Source: Mycobacterium genavense ATCC 51234
GTDB lineage: Bacteria > Actinomycetota > Actinomycetes > Mycobacteriales > Mycobacteriaceae
NCBI RefSeq assembly: GCF_000526915.1
Contig: NZ_JAGZ01000008.1
Location: 124,001 to 188,000 of the forward strand
Direction: 5' to 3'
DNA length: 64,000 nucleotides
Shown: positions 52,781 through 62,326 of the stretch, in pieces
Layout: each line of letters opens with the position of its first letter
Numbering within the stretch: the first letter of the stretch is position 1
Made by a program: the position numbers and the translations under genes
Notes under the pieces: generated by a model
Seen by the model: only the letters and a program-made list of their open reading frames with translations
Told to the model about the DNA's origin: nothing
The model's database searches: none

Positions 52781-54150
52781 CTAGATCCTCGACGCCGGTG
52801 GGCGCGACGGCCGGCCGCCGAGTTCCAGGAAACGGCGGTACCGATCCTCGACCGCGGCCGCCCAGACGCGATCGGGGTCGACGATGCACTCGGTGGAAAC
52901 CCAGCGCGCGACGTCGGCGATCGAGGTCTCCAGCCCGGCTGCCATTCGGCTCAGAAATGCCGCCCCCAGCGCCGCGCCCTCGGCCACCCCGGATACCTCC
53001 ACCGGCCGGCCGGTGGCGTCGGCGATGGCCTGCATCCAAGGCCGCAGCCGCGTCCCGCCACCGGTGGCCACGATGCGCGTCACCGGCGCTCCGCTGAGCT
53101 CGATCAGCTGACGCACCACGAAACCCGACGCCTCGTAGGCGGCCCGGCGCAGCGCCGCGGGGCCGTGGGTGAGGTCGACGCCGTCGAGCACGCCGCGACG
53201 GTCCGGGTCGTGGAACGGCGTGCGTTCCCCGCGAATGTAGGGCGACCACACCGGGATACGGCGCGGATCGACCGACCGGGGTCGCCAGGTCCGATGACGC
53301 GATCCACCCAGCCGAGAAACAGCCCGCCCGCGTTACTGGCGCCACCGATCTGACTCGTGGGCGCCTTGGTGTGCGGAATCGTCCACAGCCCGGGCACCTG
53401 GCGGGCCTCCGGAACGGTGACCCAGACGATCAGCGTGGTGCCGCACATCACCAGCACGTCGCCGTCGTGGTCGGCGCCGGCCACCATCTGCTCGCACAGC
53501 GCGTCGACGGCTCCGGTCGCCAGCACGGCACGGGTCCCGTTCACCTGGCCGGCCGCGGCGCCGATCACCTCCACTCGGGGCAGCTGCGCGACGGTGGCAC
53601 CGCGCTCGGCACACGCCGCCGCGTTCCAGGCGGTGCCGTCGAACAACGGGTAAGAGGTGGCCGCGGTGGCGAAGTCGATCACCGCCTCGCCCGACAGCGC
53701 ACGGTTGGCCACCGCCGATGCCGGCCAGAACCCGGCCGCCCCGGGGGCTGCGGCGGCCGTCCAGCGCAGGAACTCCGCCGCCTCGCCCAGCGCGGGCAGC
53801 GGCTGATCGCCGTCGACCCGGCCGCGCTCGTCGCCGTACAGCAGTCCCGGCGTGTACGGCCGGCCCGTGGCATCGACCGCGGTCAGCGAGGGAACCATCG
53901 CCGAGACGGCCACCGCGCGGGGCTCGGGTCCCCGGACCTGTTGTCGCACCTCGTCCAGCGCCGCCAGCGGGCCGCGCCGCCACGCCTCGTCGGCGTCGTG
54001 CTCGAAACGGTTGGGCGCCGGCACCCGGACGCGATGCGGGATGCGCACCCGCGCCGTCACGTTGCCGTCGGCGTCGGCGGCGACCGCTTTGACCGACGTG
54101 GTCCCGATGTCGATGCCGATCGTGACGCCGTTACGTGACACGGGCGTCAC
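52781..54150 (-). pseudogene. xylB: FGGY carbohydrate kinase (XylB-like), one frameshift
   Basis: This is an FGGY sugar kinase gene like Rv0729 (annotated xylB). The N-terminal ATP-binding motif I-D-I-G-T-T-S-V-K-A-V is present. The C-terminal phosphate-binding region G-G-G-T-R-L-R-P-W and A-A-L-G-A-A-F-L-S lie in another frame. The two parts meet near 53265-53282, between D-P-G-R-S and P-R-R-I-P-V-W-S-P-Y. The total of 1370 nt is two bases more than a multiple of three, as for a 1-nt deletion. GTG starts at 54150 and 54141 are possible. It diverges from serA2 with about 20 bases between starts. Confidence 0.85.
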
Positions 54151-54171
54151 CGTACGCCAGCATTGGCATTC

Positions 54172-55161
54172 GTGACGTCAAGACCGCGTGCCCTGGTGAC
54201 CGCCCCGCTGCGTGGTCCGGGGTTCGCCAAACTCCGGCAGCTCGCCGATGTGGTGTACGACCCTTGGATCAGTGAGCTCGAGGCGACCTCGCTGCGCATT
54301 TACGGCCCCGAGCAGCTGGCCGAACGGATCGGCACCGAAGCCGCCGACGTGGTTGTGGTGGAGAGTGCCTCGGTGCGCGGCCCGGTGTTCGACACCGGCT
54401 TGCGCGCGATCGCATCCACCCGCGGCGACCCCAACAACGTCGACATCGCCGGAGCCTCCGCCGCGGGCATCCCGGTGCTGAACACCCCGGGCCGCAACGC
54501 CGACGCGGTCGCCGAGCTGGCGGTGGCCCTGTTGCTGGCCGCCACCCGCCACCTGTTGACCACCGACGCGGATGTGCGCAGCGGCAACACGTTTCGTGAC
54601 GGCAGCATTCCCTACCAGCGGTTCCGGGGCGCCGAGATCGCCGGGCGCACCGCGGGATTGGTAGGACTGGGCGCCGTCGGCCGGGCTCTGCGATGGCGGC
54701 TGACCGGGCTGGGCATGCGCGTCATCGCCTACGACCCGTACCACGACGAAGCTCAGCACAGCCTCGACGAGCTGCTGAGCGAGGCCGACGTCGTCTCGCT
54801 GCACGCACCGGTCACCGAGGACACCATGGGGATGATCGGCGCGGCCGAATTCGCCGCGATGCGCGACGGCGTGGTCTTCCTCAACACCGCCCGCGCGCAG
54901 CTGCACGACACCGACGCGCTCGTCGACGCGCTGCGCGCCGGCAAGGTCGCCGCGGCGGGACTGGACCATTTCGTGGGCGAATTCCTGGCGACGGACCATC
55001 CGTTGGTGGGCATGCCGAACGTCGTGCTGACCCCGCATATCGGCGGGGCGACCTGGGACACCGAGGCATGGCAGGCGCAGATGGTCGCCGACGATCTGGA
55101 AGCGTTGCTATCCGGCAACCGGCCCACCCATATCGTCAACCCGGAGGTGCTGGCGTCATGA
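54172..55161 (+). CDS. serA2: D-isomer-specific 2-hydroxyacid dehydrogenase (Rv0728c/SerA2-like)
   Basis: A 329-residue NAD-dependent 2-hydroxyacid dehydrogenase. The NAD motif G-L-G-A-V-G-R lies near residue 165. The catalytic Arg is in N-T-A-R-A-Q and the His in T-P-H-I-G-G-A-T. The GTG at 54172 agrees with the M. tuberculosis relative; a TTG nine bases upstream is the alternative. It is the first gene of a unit with fucA (overlapping by 4 nt) and the metallo-hydrolase gene. The substrate is unknown; the xylB and fucA neighbours point to pentose or deoxysugar breakdown rather than serine synthesis. It is intact. Confidence 0.85.
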   Translation: MTSRPRALVTAPLRGPGFAKLRQLADVVYDPWISELEATSLRIYGPEQLAERIGTEAADVVVVESASVRGPVFDTGLRAIASTRGDPNNVDIAGASAAGIPVLNTPGRNADAVAELAVALLLAATRHLLTTDADVRSGNTFRDGSIPYQRFRGAEIAGRTAGLVGLGAVGRALRWRLTGLGMRVIAYDPYHDEAQHSLDELLSEADVVSLHAPVTEDTMGMIGAAEFAAMRDGVVFLNTARAQLHDTDALVDALRAGKVAAAGLDHFVGEFLATDHPLVGMPNVVLTPHIGGATWDTEAWQAQMVADDLEALLSGNRPTHIVNPEVLAS

Positions 55162-55814
55162 AGTTCGTGGACAACCCGGAAGCCGCGGTCCTGGACGCGG
55201 CCAAAGACATGCTGCACCGCGGCCTCGTCGAGGGAACCGCCGGCAACATCTCGGCCCGCCGGTCGGACGGCAACATCGTGATCACCCCCTCGTCGGTCGA
55301 CTACCGCGACATGGAACTCGACGACCTGGTGCTCGTCGACCCCGAAGGCGCGGTGCGGCATGCCAAGGACGGCCGGGCGCCGTCGTCGGAAGTGCAGCTG
55401 CACCTGGCGGCCTATCGGGCGTTCGACAATATCGGCAGCGTCATTCACAGTCATCCGGTGTGGGCCACCATGTTCGCGATCGCCCACCAACCGATTCCGG
55501 CCTGCATCGACGAATTCGCGGTCTACGTCGGCGGCGACGTTCGCTGCGCCGACTACGCCGCGTCCGGCACGCCCGACGTCGGGGCCAACGCCGTCAAGGC
55601 GCTGGAGGGTCGCGGCGCGGCGCTGATCGCCTACCACGGCCTGGTCGCGGTGGGCCCACGACCGGACAAGGTCCTGCACATCACCGCACTCGTCGAGCGC
55701 ACTGCCTAAATCGTTTGGGGTGCAAGGGCTCTGGGAGGACTGGTGCCGATTCCCGAAGACGTGAACCGCAACTTCGCCGGGGTCTACGGCTACCTGCGGG
55801 CCAATCCCCTATGA
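55158..55814 (+). pseudogene. fucA: L-fuculose-phosphate-aldolase-like (FucA) gene, C-terminus cut off by TAA
   Basis: A class II aldolase/adducin-type gene with the zinc ligands H-S-H-P in I-G-S-V-I-H-S-H-P-V-W and a distal His in A-Y-H-G-L-V-A-V. It starts at ATG 55158, overlapping serA2 by 4 nt. TAA at 55707-55709 follows L-V-E-R-T-A. The same frame then continues I-V-W-G-A-R-A-L, G-V-Y-G-Y-L-R-A-N-P-L and ends at TGA 55812-55814, giving exactly the 218 codons of the M. tuberculosis protein. CAA (Gln) to TAA is the likely change. The 183-residue product lacks the last 34 residues, so it may be inactive; the metal site is present. Confidence 0.85.
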
Positions 55815-56719
55815 GCCGAGTACAGCTGGGCCGCGCCTGCGTGACGCGCCTTGTGGAATTCCAGTTCGAGTTGGGGACAACGTCTTTCGCCCAAACGCCG
55901 CCGGACGGATGGCACAACCTGCTGGTGCCAGACTTCTTCAACCCCGACACCGAGAAGTGGCGGATCGCGGTGCAAAGCTGGGTCATCGAGGTCGACGGGT
56001 TGACCGTCGTGGTGGACACCGGCGTCGGCAACGACCGCCAGCGCCCGCACATGCCACCGTTGGATCACCTGAAAACCGCATTCCTCACCGCGTGGGACTC
56101 GGTCGGTATCGACCGCGACGCCGTGGACGTGGTGATCAACACCCACCTCCATTCCGACCACGTCGGGTGGAACACGATGCTCGACGACAACACCTGGGTG
56201 CCGACCTTTCCCAACGCCCGATACCTTGCTCCTGCAGCCGATTACCGCTACTTCGCCCCCGACGGGCCCCTCACGCGGCGATCGCCGCGCACCGAACAGG
56301 AGGCCATCGCGCAGCACGGCGACCAGTTGGTGTTCGCCGACAGCGTGTTGCCCATCGAGGAGGCGGGCCAGCTCGTCTGTTGGTCCGACGACTGCCAGAT
56401 CAGCCCGTCACTGCGCCTGCGTCCCGCCGCCGGCCACACACCCGGCTCCTCGGTGCTGTGGCTGGATGCGGGCGCGCCCGCGGTGTTCGTCGGCGACATC
56501 ACGCACAGCCCGCTGCAAGTACGCCGCCCCGCCGACCCCTGCGCCTTCGACGTCGACGCCACCGCGGCCGCGGCCACCCGCCGGCGCATCTTCACCGAGG
56601 CCGCGGGGGCGCACGCCACCATGATCCCGGCCCACTACCCCGGCTGCGGCGGCGCATCGATCCGCGCGGTCGGTGATCAATTCGAGGTCGACGAATGGCT
56701 CGACATCGAAAAGATTTGA
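55811..56719 (+). CDS. Metallo-beta-lactamase-fold hydrolase
   Basis: A 302-residue MBL-fold protein with the metal motif T-H-L-H-S-D-H-V-G-W, a later His in A-A-G-H-T-P-G-S-S and Asp in F-V-G-D-I-T-H. This is the lactonase/quorum-quencher like layout but the substrate is unknown. ATG 55811 overlaps the ancestral fucA stop as ATGA; since fucA now stops 105 nt earlier, coupling by reading through may be lost. The protein is intact. Confidence 0.83.
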   Translation: MSRVQLGRACVTRLVEFQFELGTTSFAQTPPDGWHNLLVPDFFNPDTEKWRIAVQSWVIEVDGLTVVVDTGVGNDRQRPHMPPLDHLKTAFLTAWDSVGIDRDAVDVVINTHLHSDHVGWNTMLDDNTWVPTFPNARYLAPAADYRYFAPDGPLTRRSPRTEQEAIAQHGDQLVFADSVLPIEEAGQLVCWSDDCQISPSLRLRPAAGHTPGSSVLWLDAGAPAVFVGDITHSPLQVRRPADPCAFDVDATAAAATRRRIFTEAAGAHATMIPAHYPGCGGASIRAVGDQFEVDEWLDIEKI

Positions 56720-56767
56720 CGTGCCGGGTGGTTCGGTGGCCGGCGGGCAAGCGGGCGGGGCGATGGC

Positions 56768-57613
56768 CTAGGCGGCGTGGCGACGCCACTGGCGCGGCGG
56801 CATGCCGTGCGCCCGGGTGAACTGGCGGGTGAAATAGCCGGGGTCGAAAACCCCGACTCGCCGGGCGATCTCGGCGACCGGGAGATCCGTTTGCTCGAGC
56901 AGCGTGCGCGCCGCGGCCATCCGGCGTTCGATGATCCACTCCTGCACGGTGCGCCCGGTGCGCCGACGCACCACCGTAGTGAGATGTCCCGGTGTTACCC
57001 CAAGTTCAGCCGCGACGTCGCGCAGCGACAACGGCTCGCCCTGGCGGCGGTCGATCACCGCGAACACGTCGGCCAGCAGTGGCTCACCGCTGCGCTTGAG
57101 GTCGGCCACCACATCGCGGGCCAGCCGGGCCAGCTCGATCAAAAGTAGCGTCAGGTAGGCCAGCGCCGCCTGCCGATGCCCGTCCCGGCGGGCAGTGAGC
57201 TCGGTTTCGATCGCTCGAATCATGTTGTCCCACATGGGTCGCCGGTCCTCGGGTACTTGCAGCCGCAACACCCCACCGGCATGTCCGTGCAGGAACGGGA
57301 AGAGCAGCGGGTGGCCCCGCCAGGCGGGCGAGCGTGCGTCCTCGCCGAGCGCGGCGGGATCGAAGAACACCGCGACGCCGGCATCCAAGTCCGCCAGACG
57401 CCCGGGGTCGAGCACCTCTCCGGCGGCGGCCACATACACCAGGCCCGCCGCGGGGACGTACCACAGCGCCGGGAAGTCGTGAATGTGACGGCCCCGCTCG
57501 CCGAGCTCGCCCAGGTGACGATGCAGCGACACCTGAGACGTGTCCGGACCGGTCCGATCTCGATAGATCGGCACTCCGCCGCGGAGGCCGATCAACCGGG
57601 CTGGCTGCGTCAT
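56768..57613 (-). CDS. AraC-family transcriptional regulator
   Basis: A 281-residue regulator with an N-terminal cupin-type ligand region (about residues 1-110) and a C-terminal double helix-turn-helix of the AraC family: L-S-L-R-D-V-A-A-E-L-G-V-T and I-A-R-R-V-G-V-F-D-P-G-Y-F-T-R-Q-F. It is divergent from a methyltransferase gene, with about 65 bases between. It begins M-T-Q-P-A-R-L-I-G-L-R-G-G-V-P-I-Y-R. A shortened copy of this same start occurs near 59.6 kb, with the flanking promoter region. Ligand and targets are unknown. Confidence 0.87.
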   Translation of the reverse strand: MTQPARLIGLRGGVPIYRDRTGPDTSQVSLHRHLGELGERGRHIHDFPALWYVPAAGLVYVAAAGEVLDPGRLADLDAGVAVFFDPAALGEDARSPAWRGHPLLFPFLHGHAGGVLRLQVPEDRRPMWDNMIRAIETELTARRDGHRQAALAYLTLLLIELARLARDVVADLKRSGEPLLADVFAVIDRRQGEPLSLRDVAAELGVTPGHLTTVVRRRTGRTVQEWIIERRMAAARTLLEQTDLPVAEIARRVGVFDPGYFTRQFTRAHGMPPRQWRRHAA

Positions 57614-57652
57614 GATTGCAAAATATAGTCCAACTTATGGCGAAGATCGCCC
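57608..57652. repeat. 45-bp segment shared with 59662-59706 (AraC start and upstream region)
   Basis: This 45-base segment covers the first two codons of the AraC gene and 39 bases upstream. It matches 59662-59706 at 36 of 45 positions without gaps by my count. Shared words include TGCAAAA, ATAGTCC, TGGCGA and GATC. Conservation beyond the coding part suggests the segment carries an operator or promoter of the divergent pair. Confidence 0.75.
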
Positions 57653-57688
57653 AATTCCATAACGAGACACTGGTCCAGTATGGATTGC

Positions 57689-58336
57689 ATGACCAAATAT
57701 CCTCCACATGACTACCTTCCCGCCGCCGGACGCGACGCCTTCCTGCCCGGCTACGACCTGATGTCCCGCCTGTTCGGCCTGCGGCGAGTTCATCAGCGGC
57801 TGATCGATCAGGCCGAGCTCGCCAACGGCCAGCGTGTCTTGGAAACCGGCTGCGGCACCGGCAATCTCACGATCCGAGTCAAACGACCCTATCCCGGTGC
57901 CGAGGTGATCGGATCCGACCCCGACCCGCTGGCACTCCGGCGTTCCCAGCGAAAAGCCGAGCAATTGACGGGTATTCGATTCGAACAGGCTTACGCGCAA
58001 CACCTGCCCTACGACGACGGCCAGTTCGATCGGGTGCTGTCGTCGATGATGCTGCACCACCTGCAGGGCGACGCGAAAACCGGTGCGGCAGCCGAGATCT
58101 GCCGCGTGCTACGCTCCGGCGGCCGGCTGCACCTGGTCGACATGGGCGGCGACATGACCGCCGCGGACGGGCTGGCGGCGCGCCTGGTCAGGCACAGTCC
58201 GCACGCGGCCGGCAATCTCGGCGACGCGATTCCCCGGCTGCTGCGTTCCGCCGGATTGGACTGCAACGAAGTCGCCACCGAGCGGCATTGGTTCGTGGGG
58301 CGACTCACCTACTACCGCGCCACCCGACCCGGCTAG
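57689..58336 (+). CDS. Class I SAM-dependent methyltransferase
   Basis: A 215-residue methyltransferase, divergent from the AraC gene. The SAM motif I is L-E-T-G-C-G-T-G-N-L-T, followed by E-V-I-G-S-D-P-D and the motif around M-M-L-H-H-L-Q. It does not belong to the TIGR00027 family of the two blocks. The start is ATG 57689; an ATG nine bases upstream is possible. No RBS is evident. Substrate unknown. Its likely regulator is the adjacent AraC protein. Confidence 0.83.
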   Translation: MTKYPPHDYLPAAGRDAFLPGYDLMSRLFGLRRVHQRLIDQAELANGQRVLETGCGTGNLTIRVKRPYPGAEVIGSDPDPLALRRSQRKAEQLTGIRFEQAYAQHLPYDDGQFDRVLSSMMLHHLQGDAKTGAAAEICRVLRSGGRLHLVDMGGDMTAADGLAARLVRHSPHAAGNLGDAIPRLLRSAGLDCNEVATERHWFVGRLTYYRATRPG

Positions 58337-58341
58337 GTGGT

Positions 58342-59539
58342 CTAGCGCTGGTCGATGGCAACCTTGATGGCGCCGCTTTCGCCCTGGTTGGCAATCGCCA
58401 AAAAGGCGTCGCGCCAACGGTCCAGCGCGAAGGTATGGGTCAGCATCGGGCGCAGATCCACCCGGCCGGCCGCGACGAGGTCGAGGTAGTGGGCGATCGC
58501 GTGCTTGCGCTGCCCGTCGACCTCCTCGAACCTGAACGCATTGGACCCGACGAGGGAGATTTCCTTGAAGTACAGCGGACTCCACTCCCAGCGCCCGGGC
58601 GCGTGGACTCCGGCCTTCACCAGCGTTCCCCGCGAGCGCAGCACCCGCACGCCGACCTCGAACGTCTCGGGCTTACCGACCGTGTCGTAGACGACGTCGA
58701 CCGCCCCCGCAGCCGACCGCCGCCCCAGGCGACCAGCTCTTCGATCAGGGCCAGGCGTGGTTCGTGCGCAACGACTTTGGCGGCCCCGAACCTTTGGGCC
58801 ACTTCGGCCTGGGCGTCGAAGCGCGCCACCACGGCCACCGCCACGTCGGGATACAGCGCCCGCAGGATCGTCACCGCGCACTACCCGAGCGAACCGGCGC
58901 CGTAGACCAAAACCTGGCCCGCGCGGGGCGGCGGATGGTGGGTGATCGCGTGCAGTGACACCGAAAACGGGTCGGCGAACACGGCCATCTCGTCGGGTAT
59001 CGGCTCGGGAACGGCGAACAGGATGCTGTCGTGCGCGGGCATCAATTCGGCGTAGCCGCCGGTCACGTCGGCCGACACCCCGGTGTGGATGCCCGGCTTG
59101 ATATCGCCGTCGGTGAAGCTCCAGCACAGGCTGTAGTCGCCGCTCTCGCAGGCGGGACGCACCGGCTCGATACCGCGCGGCCCGCAGGACAGCCACGGGT
59201 TGAGCACGACGCGCTGCCCCACCTCGAGCCCGCGGGCCTTGGGCCCGAGCGCCACCACGTCGGCGACCACTTCGTGGCCCATCACTGGGGGAAGGAACAG
59301 AAGCCGCCCATCGCATTGTCGGCGTCGTCCGCGCCGAAATCCAGCAGGATCTGTTTGGAGTCTGACCCGCAGATTCCCGTCAGTCTAGGTCGGGTGACCA
59401 CCCAATCCTCTTGGGGCAGTTGAGGATCCGGTAGTTGCCGCAGGGCGGTCGGGGTGCGGGCCAGATTCGCCGTCAGCGTGTTGGCGTCACAGGGAACTTC
59501 GAACGGCTCCGGCGTTACCCCGTACACCAACGCCTTCAT
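58342..59539 (-). pseudogene. Zinc-type alcohol dehydrogenase (MDR family), two frameshifts and a stop
   Basis: This was a medium-chain dehydrogenase of about 400 residues. ATG 59539 opens M-K-A-L-V-Y-G-V-T-P. The N-terminal zinc region has G-I-C-G-S-D-S-K. A frameshift near 59283-59288 separates F-P from P-V-M-G-H-E-V-V-A-D-V-V. TAG at 58881-58883 interrupts G-S-L-G-[x]-C-A-V-T-I-L in the NAD-binding region. A further shift near 58716-58722 splits V-A-W-G-G and D-V-V-Y-D-T-V-G. The rest continues to the stop at 58342 with the usual C-terminal fold. The start codon overlaps the end of an AraC relic. Substrate unknown. Confidence 0.83.
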
Positions 59540-59667
59540 CGCGGCGTCACCCCGGCGATGTTGGCGTCGACGCGGTGCACCGACACCGCAGCTACGTCCC
59601 GGTCGGTCCGATATCGGTAGATCGGTATCCCGTCGGGGTGGCCGACCAGCCGAGCTGACGCCGTCAT
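59536..59667 (-). pseudogene. Relic of an AraC-type gene (N-terminal 43 codons only)
   Basis: ATG 59667 opens M-T-A-S-A-R-L-V-G-H-P-D-G-I-P-I-Y-R, similar to the start of the intact AraC protein at 57613. Similarity continues for about 30 residues, through the V-S-V-H-R region. The frame then ends at TGA 59536-59538, which overlaps the ATG of the alcohol dehydrogenase pseudogene. The cupin-type rest and the DNA-binding domain are absent. The 45-base region at its 5' end also matches that of the intact gene, so a promoter was duplicated with it. It is a remnant, not a functional regulator. Confidence 0.8.
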
Positions 59668-59706
59668 AACTGCAAAAGATAGTCCCACCACTGGCGATGA
59701 TCACCC
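59662..59706. repeat. Second copy of the AraC upstream segment
   Basis: This segment matches 57608-57652 at 36 of 45 positions without gaps. It holds the first two codons of the AraC relic and its upstream region. No methyltransferase gene is left on the other side; a PPE pseudogene stop lies about 50 bases away. Confidence 0.75.
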
Positions 59707-59757
59707 GGTTTCCACCTGTCGGGTTTCTCCCCGGGTTCATCGGCACGAGCTCGCCCG

Positions 59758-61068
59758 TCACCCGGCCGCGCCCGCCAGATCGGCGGCGAGGTCGGCACCG
59801 GACAGGCCACCGGCCCATTGCCCGAGCAGTTCGACATGGAGCTGAGGTTGAATGCCCGCCGTTCCGGCCAGTCCCGGCGCTCCGACCGCCGGTGCCGCTG
59901 CCCCCAGCGCGCCAGGCGAACTCGAGGCAACGGGAACGACCGGGGTGACCGAGGTGACCGTGAGCGTGACAGCGCTGTCTTGCATGGCGGTGATCGATGC
60001 GCCGGCCGCCCCGACGGTGGCAGTGGCGGTATTGCCAAGCGTTTCGACCGCGCCGATCTCTCCGGTCGAACCGGTGACGGTGGCGGTGCCGCTGGTGACA
60101 AATCCGCTGACGAACTCGTCTGCGGCGGAGGGGGTGAGCATGATGGGGCCGGTCGCGGCGGTGGCAGTGACGTTCGTGCCGACCGGGAGCAGGGTGCTGC
60201 CCTGGTAGGCCGGGGTATAGGTGACCAACGAGCCGCTCACGTTGACGAGCACGGAGGAATAACTGAAGACGTAGGTCCCGGTGGTGAGGTTCGGGGTGAA
60301 CGGGCTGGCGCTGGCGATGACGGAGCCGCTGTGATGTGTACGCCACTGTTTTCCCGAGGGTGATCGTGCTGCCGGCGGGTGCGGTGACGGTTTCGTCGGG
60401 CGGGATCGGGGTAACGGTGGTGACGGTGTCGCCCGGCTGGGACGTCGCATTCGATGCCATCTGCACGACGGATTGAGTCCGTGCGCCGGTGGCGTTGGCG
60501 GTCGCCTGCATCACCGCGCGGGCCTGATCCGCTTGCCGGACGAGTTGGTGGTATCCGGCGCCTGGCTGAACGGCGTGAGCGTGCTCGCGGCCTCGGATGC
60601 GCCGGCGTAGCTGTACATCGCGGTGGCGTCCTGGGCCCACATCGCCAGGTACTGGGCTTCGGTACTTGCGATCGCCGGGGTGTTCTGCCCGAAGAAGTTC
60701 GTGGCGATCAACGCCGCGTGCAGTGTCCGGTTGGCCGCGATCACCGGCGGGGGCACCGTCATCGCGTACGCGGTCTCGTAAGCCGCGGCAGCCCCATAGG
60801 CCTGCTTGGCGGTCGCCCCCGCCTGCGCGGCACTGATCTGCAGCCACTCCACATACGGTGTGACCGCGGCCGACATCGCCACCGACGACGGACCCAACCA
60901 GGACTGCCCCGTCAACGCCGCCACCTGCGACCAATAACCATCCGCGGTGGCCTCGAGCTCGGCCGCCAACGCCTCCCACTCGGCCGCGGCCGCCAGCATC
61001 GGCCCCGCTCCCGGACCGGCATACATCAGCCCGGAGTTGACCTCCGGCGGTAACAACCCGTAGTCCAT
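59758..61068 (-). pseudogene. PPE family protein, second copy, two frameshifts
   Basis: A PPE gene starting M-D-Y-G-L-L-P-P-E-V-N-S-G-L-M-Y at 61068. The N-terminal domain has W-L-G in Q-S-W-L-G-P-S-S and continues to about residue 180 (Q-A-P-D-T-T-N). A shift near 60538-60542 is needed to pass into R-Q-A-D-Q-A-R-A-V-M-Q. Another near 60330-60335 passes into S-G-S-V-I-A-S-A-S-P-F. The C-terminal part is Thr/Val-rich and ends G-L-A-G-T-A-G-I-Q-P-Q-L, like the PPE copy at 50.6 kb. The two are paralogues. Confidence 0.84.
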
Positions 61069-61369
61069 CGCGGTGTCCTCTCGCCTAGTCGAAGTGCCTA
61101 TTTGACAGACGTGGAAATAACCTCGACATGCTGTCACACGCACCTGAACTCCGCGTGACCGCGTCCTGAATTTCATGTCCGATCGAAACTCGCTCTGGCG
61201 CAGGCCTTTCGGATACGAACGTGCGTAACCATCGGGGGCGCGCGAGCCTGCCGTGTGCGCGATTCGTCGAGGTTGCCCCGAATCGCGGGAAGCGAACGGC
61301 GGGAAAGCTTGTTATATTGGCTAGGTATTAACGAAGGTAAGCTAAAGACATCCGATACAGGGGGGACCA
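61069..61369. other. 301-base region without a gene, upstream of methyltransferase block 2
   Basis: No convincing coding sequence was found between the PPE pseudogene and the methyltransferase gene at 61370. Near its right end is an AT-rich stretch, CTTGTTATATTGG followed by CTAGGTATTAACG (61308-61333), which stands out in this GC-rich window. It contains TATATT as a possible -10. GCTAGGTATTAA at 61320-61331 matches the element before block 1. It is the likely promoter region of block 2. Confidence 0.55.
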
Positions 61370-62326
61370 ATGACTTCCACCAGATACGAGGGCGACACCT
61401 GGGACCTGGCGTCCAGCGTCGGCGTGACCGCCACGATGGTCGCGGCCGCGCGCGCGATCGCCACCCGGGCCGATCACCCGCAGATCAACGACCCATTCGC
61501 CGAACCGCTGGTCAAGGCCGTCGGCGTGGACCTACTCTCCCGGCTGGCCAGCGGTGACCTGGACCCCGCCGAGCTGAACGACGTGCACGACGGGGCGGCG
61601 GGATCGGCCGGGGCGATGTCGCGCATGGCCGACAACATGGCCGTGCGCACCAAGTTCTTCGACGAGTTCTTCACCGATGCGACGGCGGCGGGTATCAAGC
61701 AGGTTGTGATCCTGGCTTCCGGGCTCGATTCGCGCGCCTACCGGTTGGCCTGGCCGGCCGGCACGGTGGTCTACGAGGTGGACCAGCCGCAGGTCATCGA
61801 ATTCAAGACCAATGCGCTGGCCGACCTCGGCGCCGCGCCGACCGCCAACCGCCGGGTGGTGGCCATCGATCTGCGCGACGACTGGCCCACCGCACTGCGG
61901 ACCGCCGGCTTCGACCCGGCCCAGCCCGCCGCGTGGAGCGCCGAGGGTCTGCTCGGCTACCTGCCGCCCGAGGCCCAGGATCGGCTGCTGGACACCATCG
62001 CCGAGCTGAGCGCGCCGGGCAGTCGACTGGCCACCGAGAGCGCACCGAACCCCGATCCCGGGGAAGAGGACAAGATGCGCGAACGCATGCAGACCATCGC
62101 CGAACGCTGGCGCGCACACGGTTTCGACCTCGACATGGCGGGTCTGGTCTACCTCGGCGACCGCAACGAGGTGGTCGAATACCTTGCCGACCGCGGGTGG
62201 CGCCTGCAAAGCAGCAGCATCCGGGAGTTGTTCGCGGACAACGGCTTCGCCCCACTCGAGGATGACGACATGCGGATGGGCGAGATGCTCTACACCAGCG
62301 GCACCCTGGAAAAGAAAGCGAAATAG
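61370..62326 (+). CDS. SAM-dependent methyltransferase, TIGR00027 type (block 2, copy 1)
   Basis: A 318-residue paralogue beginning M-T-S-T-R-Y-E-G-D-T-W-D-L-A. Motifs include G-L-D-S-R-A-Y-R-L, Y-E-V-D-Q-P-Q-V-I-E-F-K and W-S-A-E-G-L-L-G-Y-L-P. ATG 61370 follows GGGGGGA. It is intact. Block 2 continues with two further copies on the same strand. Confidence 0.85.
   Translation: MTSTRYEGDTWDLASSVGVTATMVAAARAIATRADHPQINDPFAEPLVKAVGVDLLSRLASGDLDPAELNDVHDGAAGSAGAMSRMADNMAVRTKFFDEFFTDATAAGIKQVVILASGLDSRAYRLAWPAGTVVYEVDQPQVIEFKTNALADLGAAPTANRRVVAIDLRDDWPTALRTAGFDPAQPAAWSAEGLLGYLPPEAQDRLLDTIAELSAPGSRLATESAPNPDPGEEDKMRERMQTIAERWRAHGFDLDMAGLVYLGDRNEVVEYLADRGWRLQSSSIRELFADNGFAPLEDDDMRMGEMLYTSGTLEKKAK

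Noticed and set aside
59282..60979. A 565-codon frame joining PPE and ADH sequence
   Set aside because: It is a chance open frame through parts of two pseudogenes and the spacer. It contains pieces of each in the shifted frame, so it is not a fusion protein.
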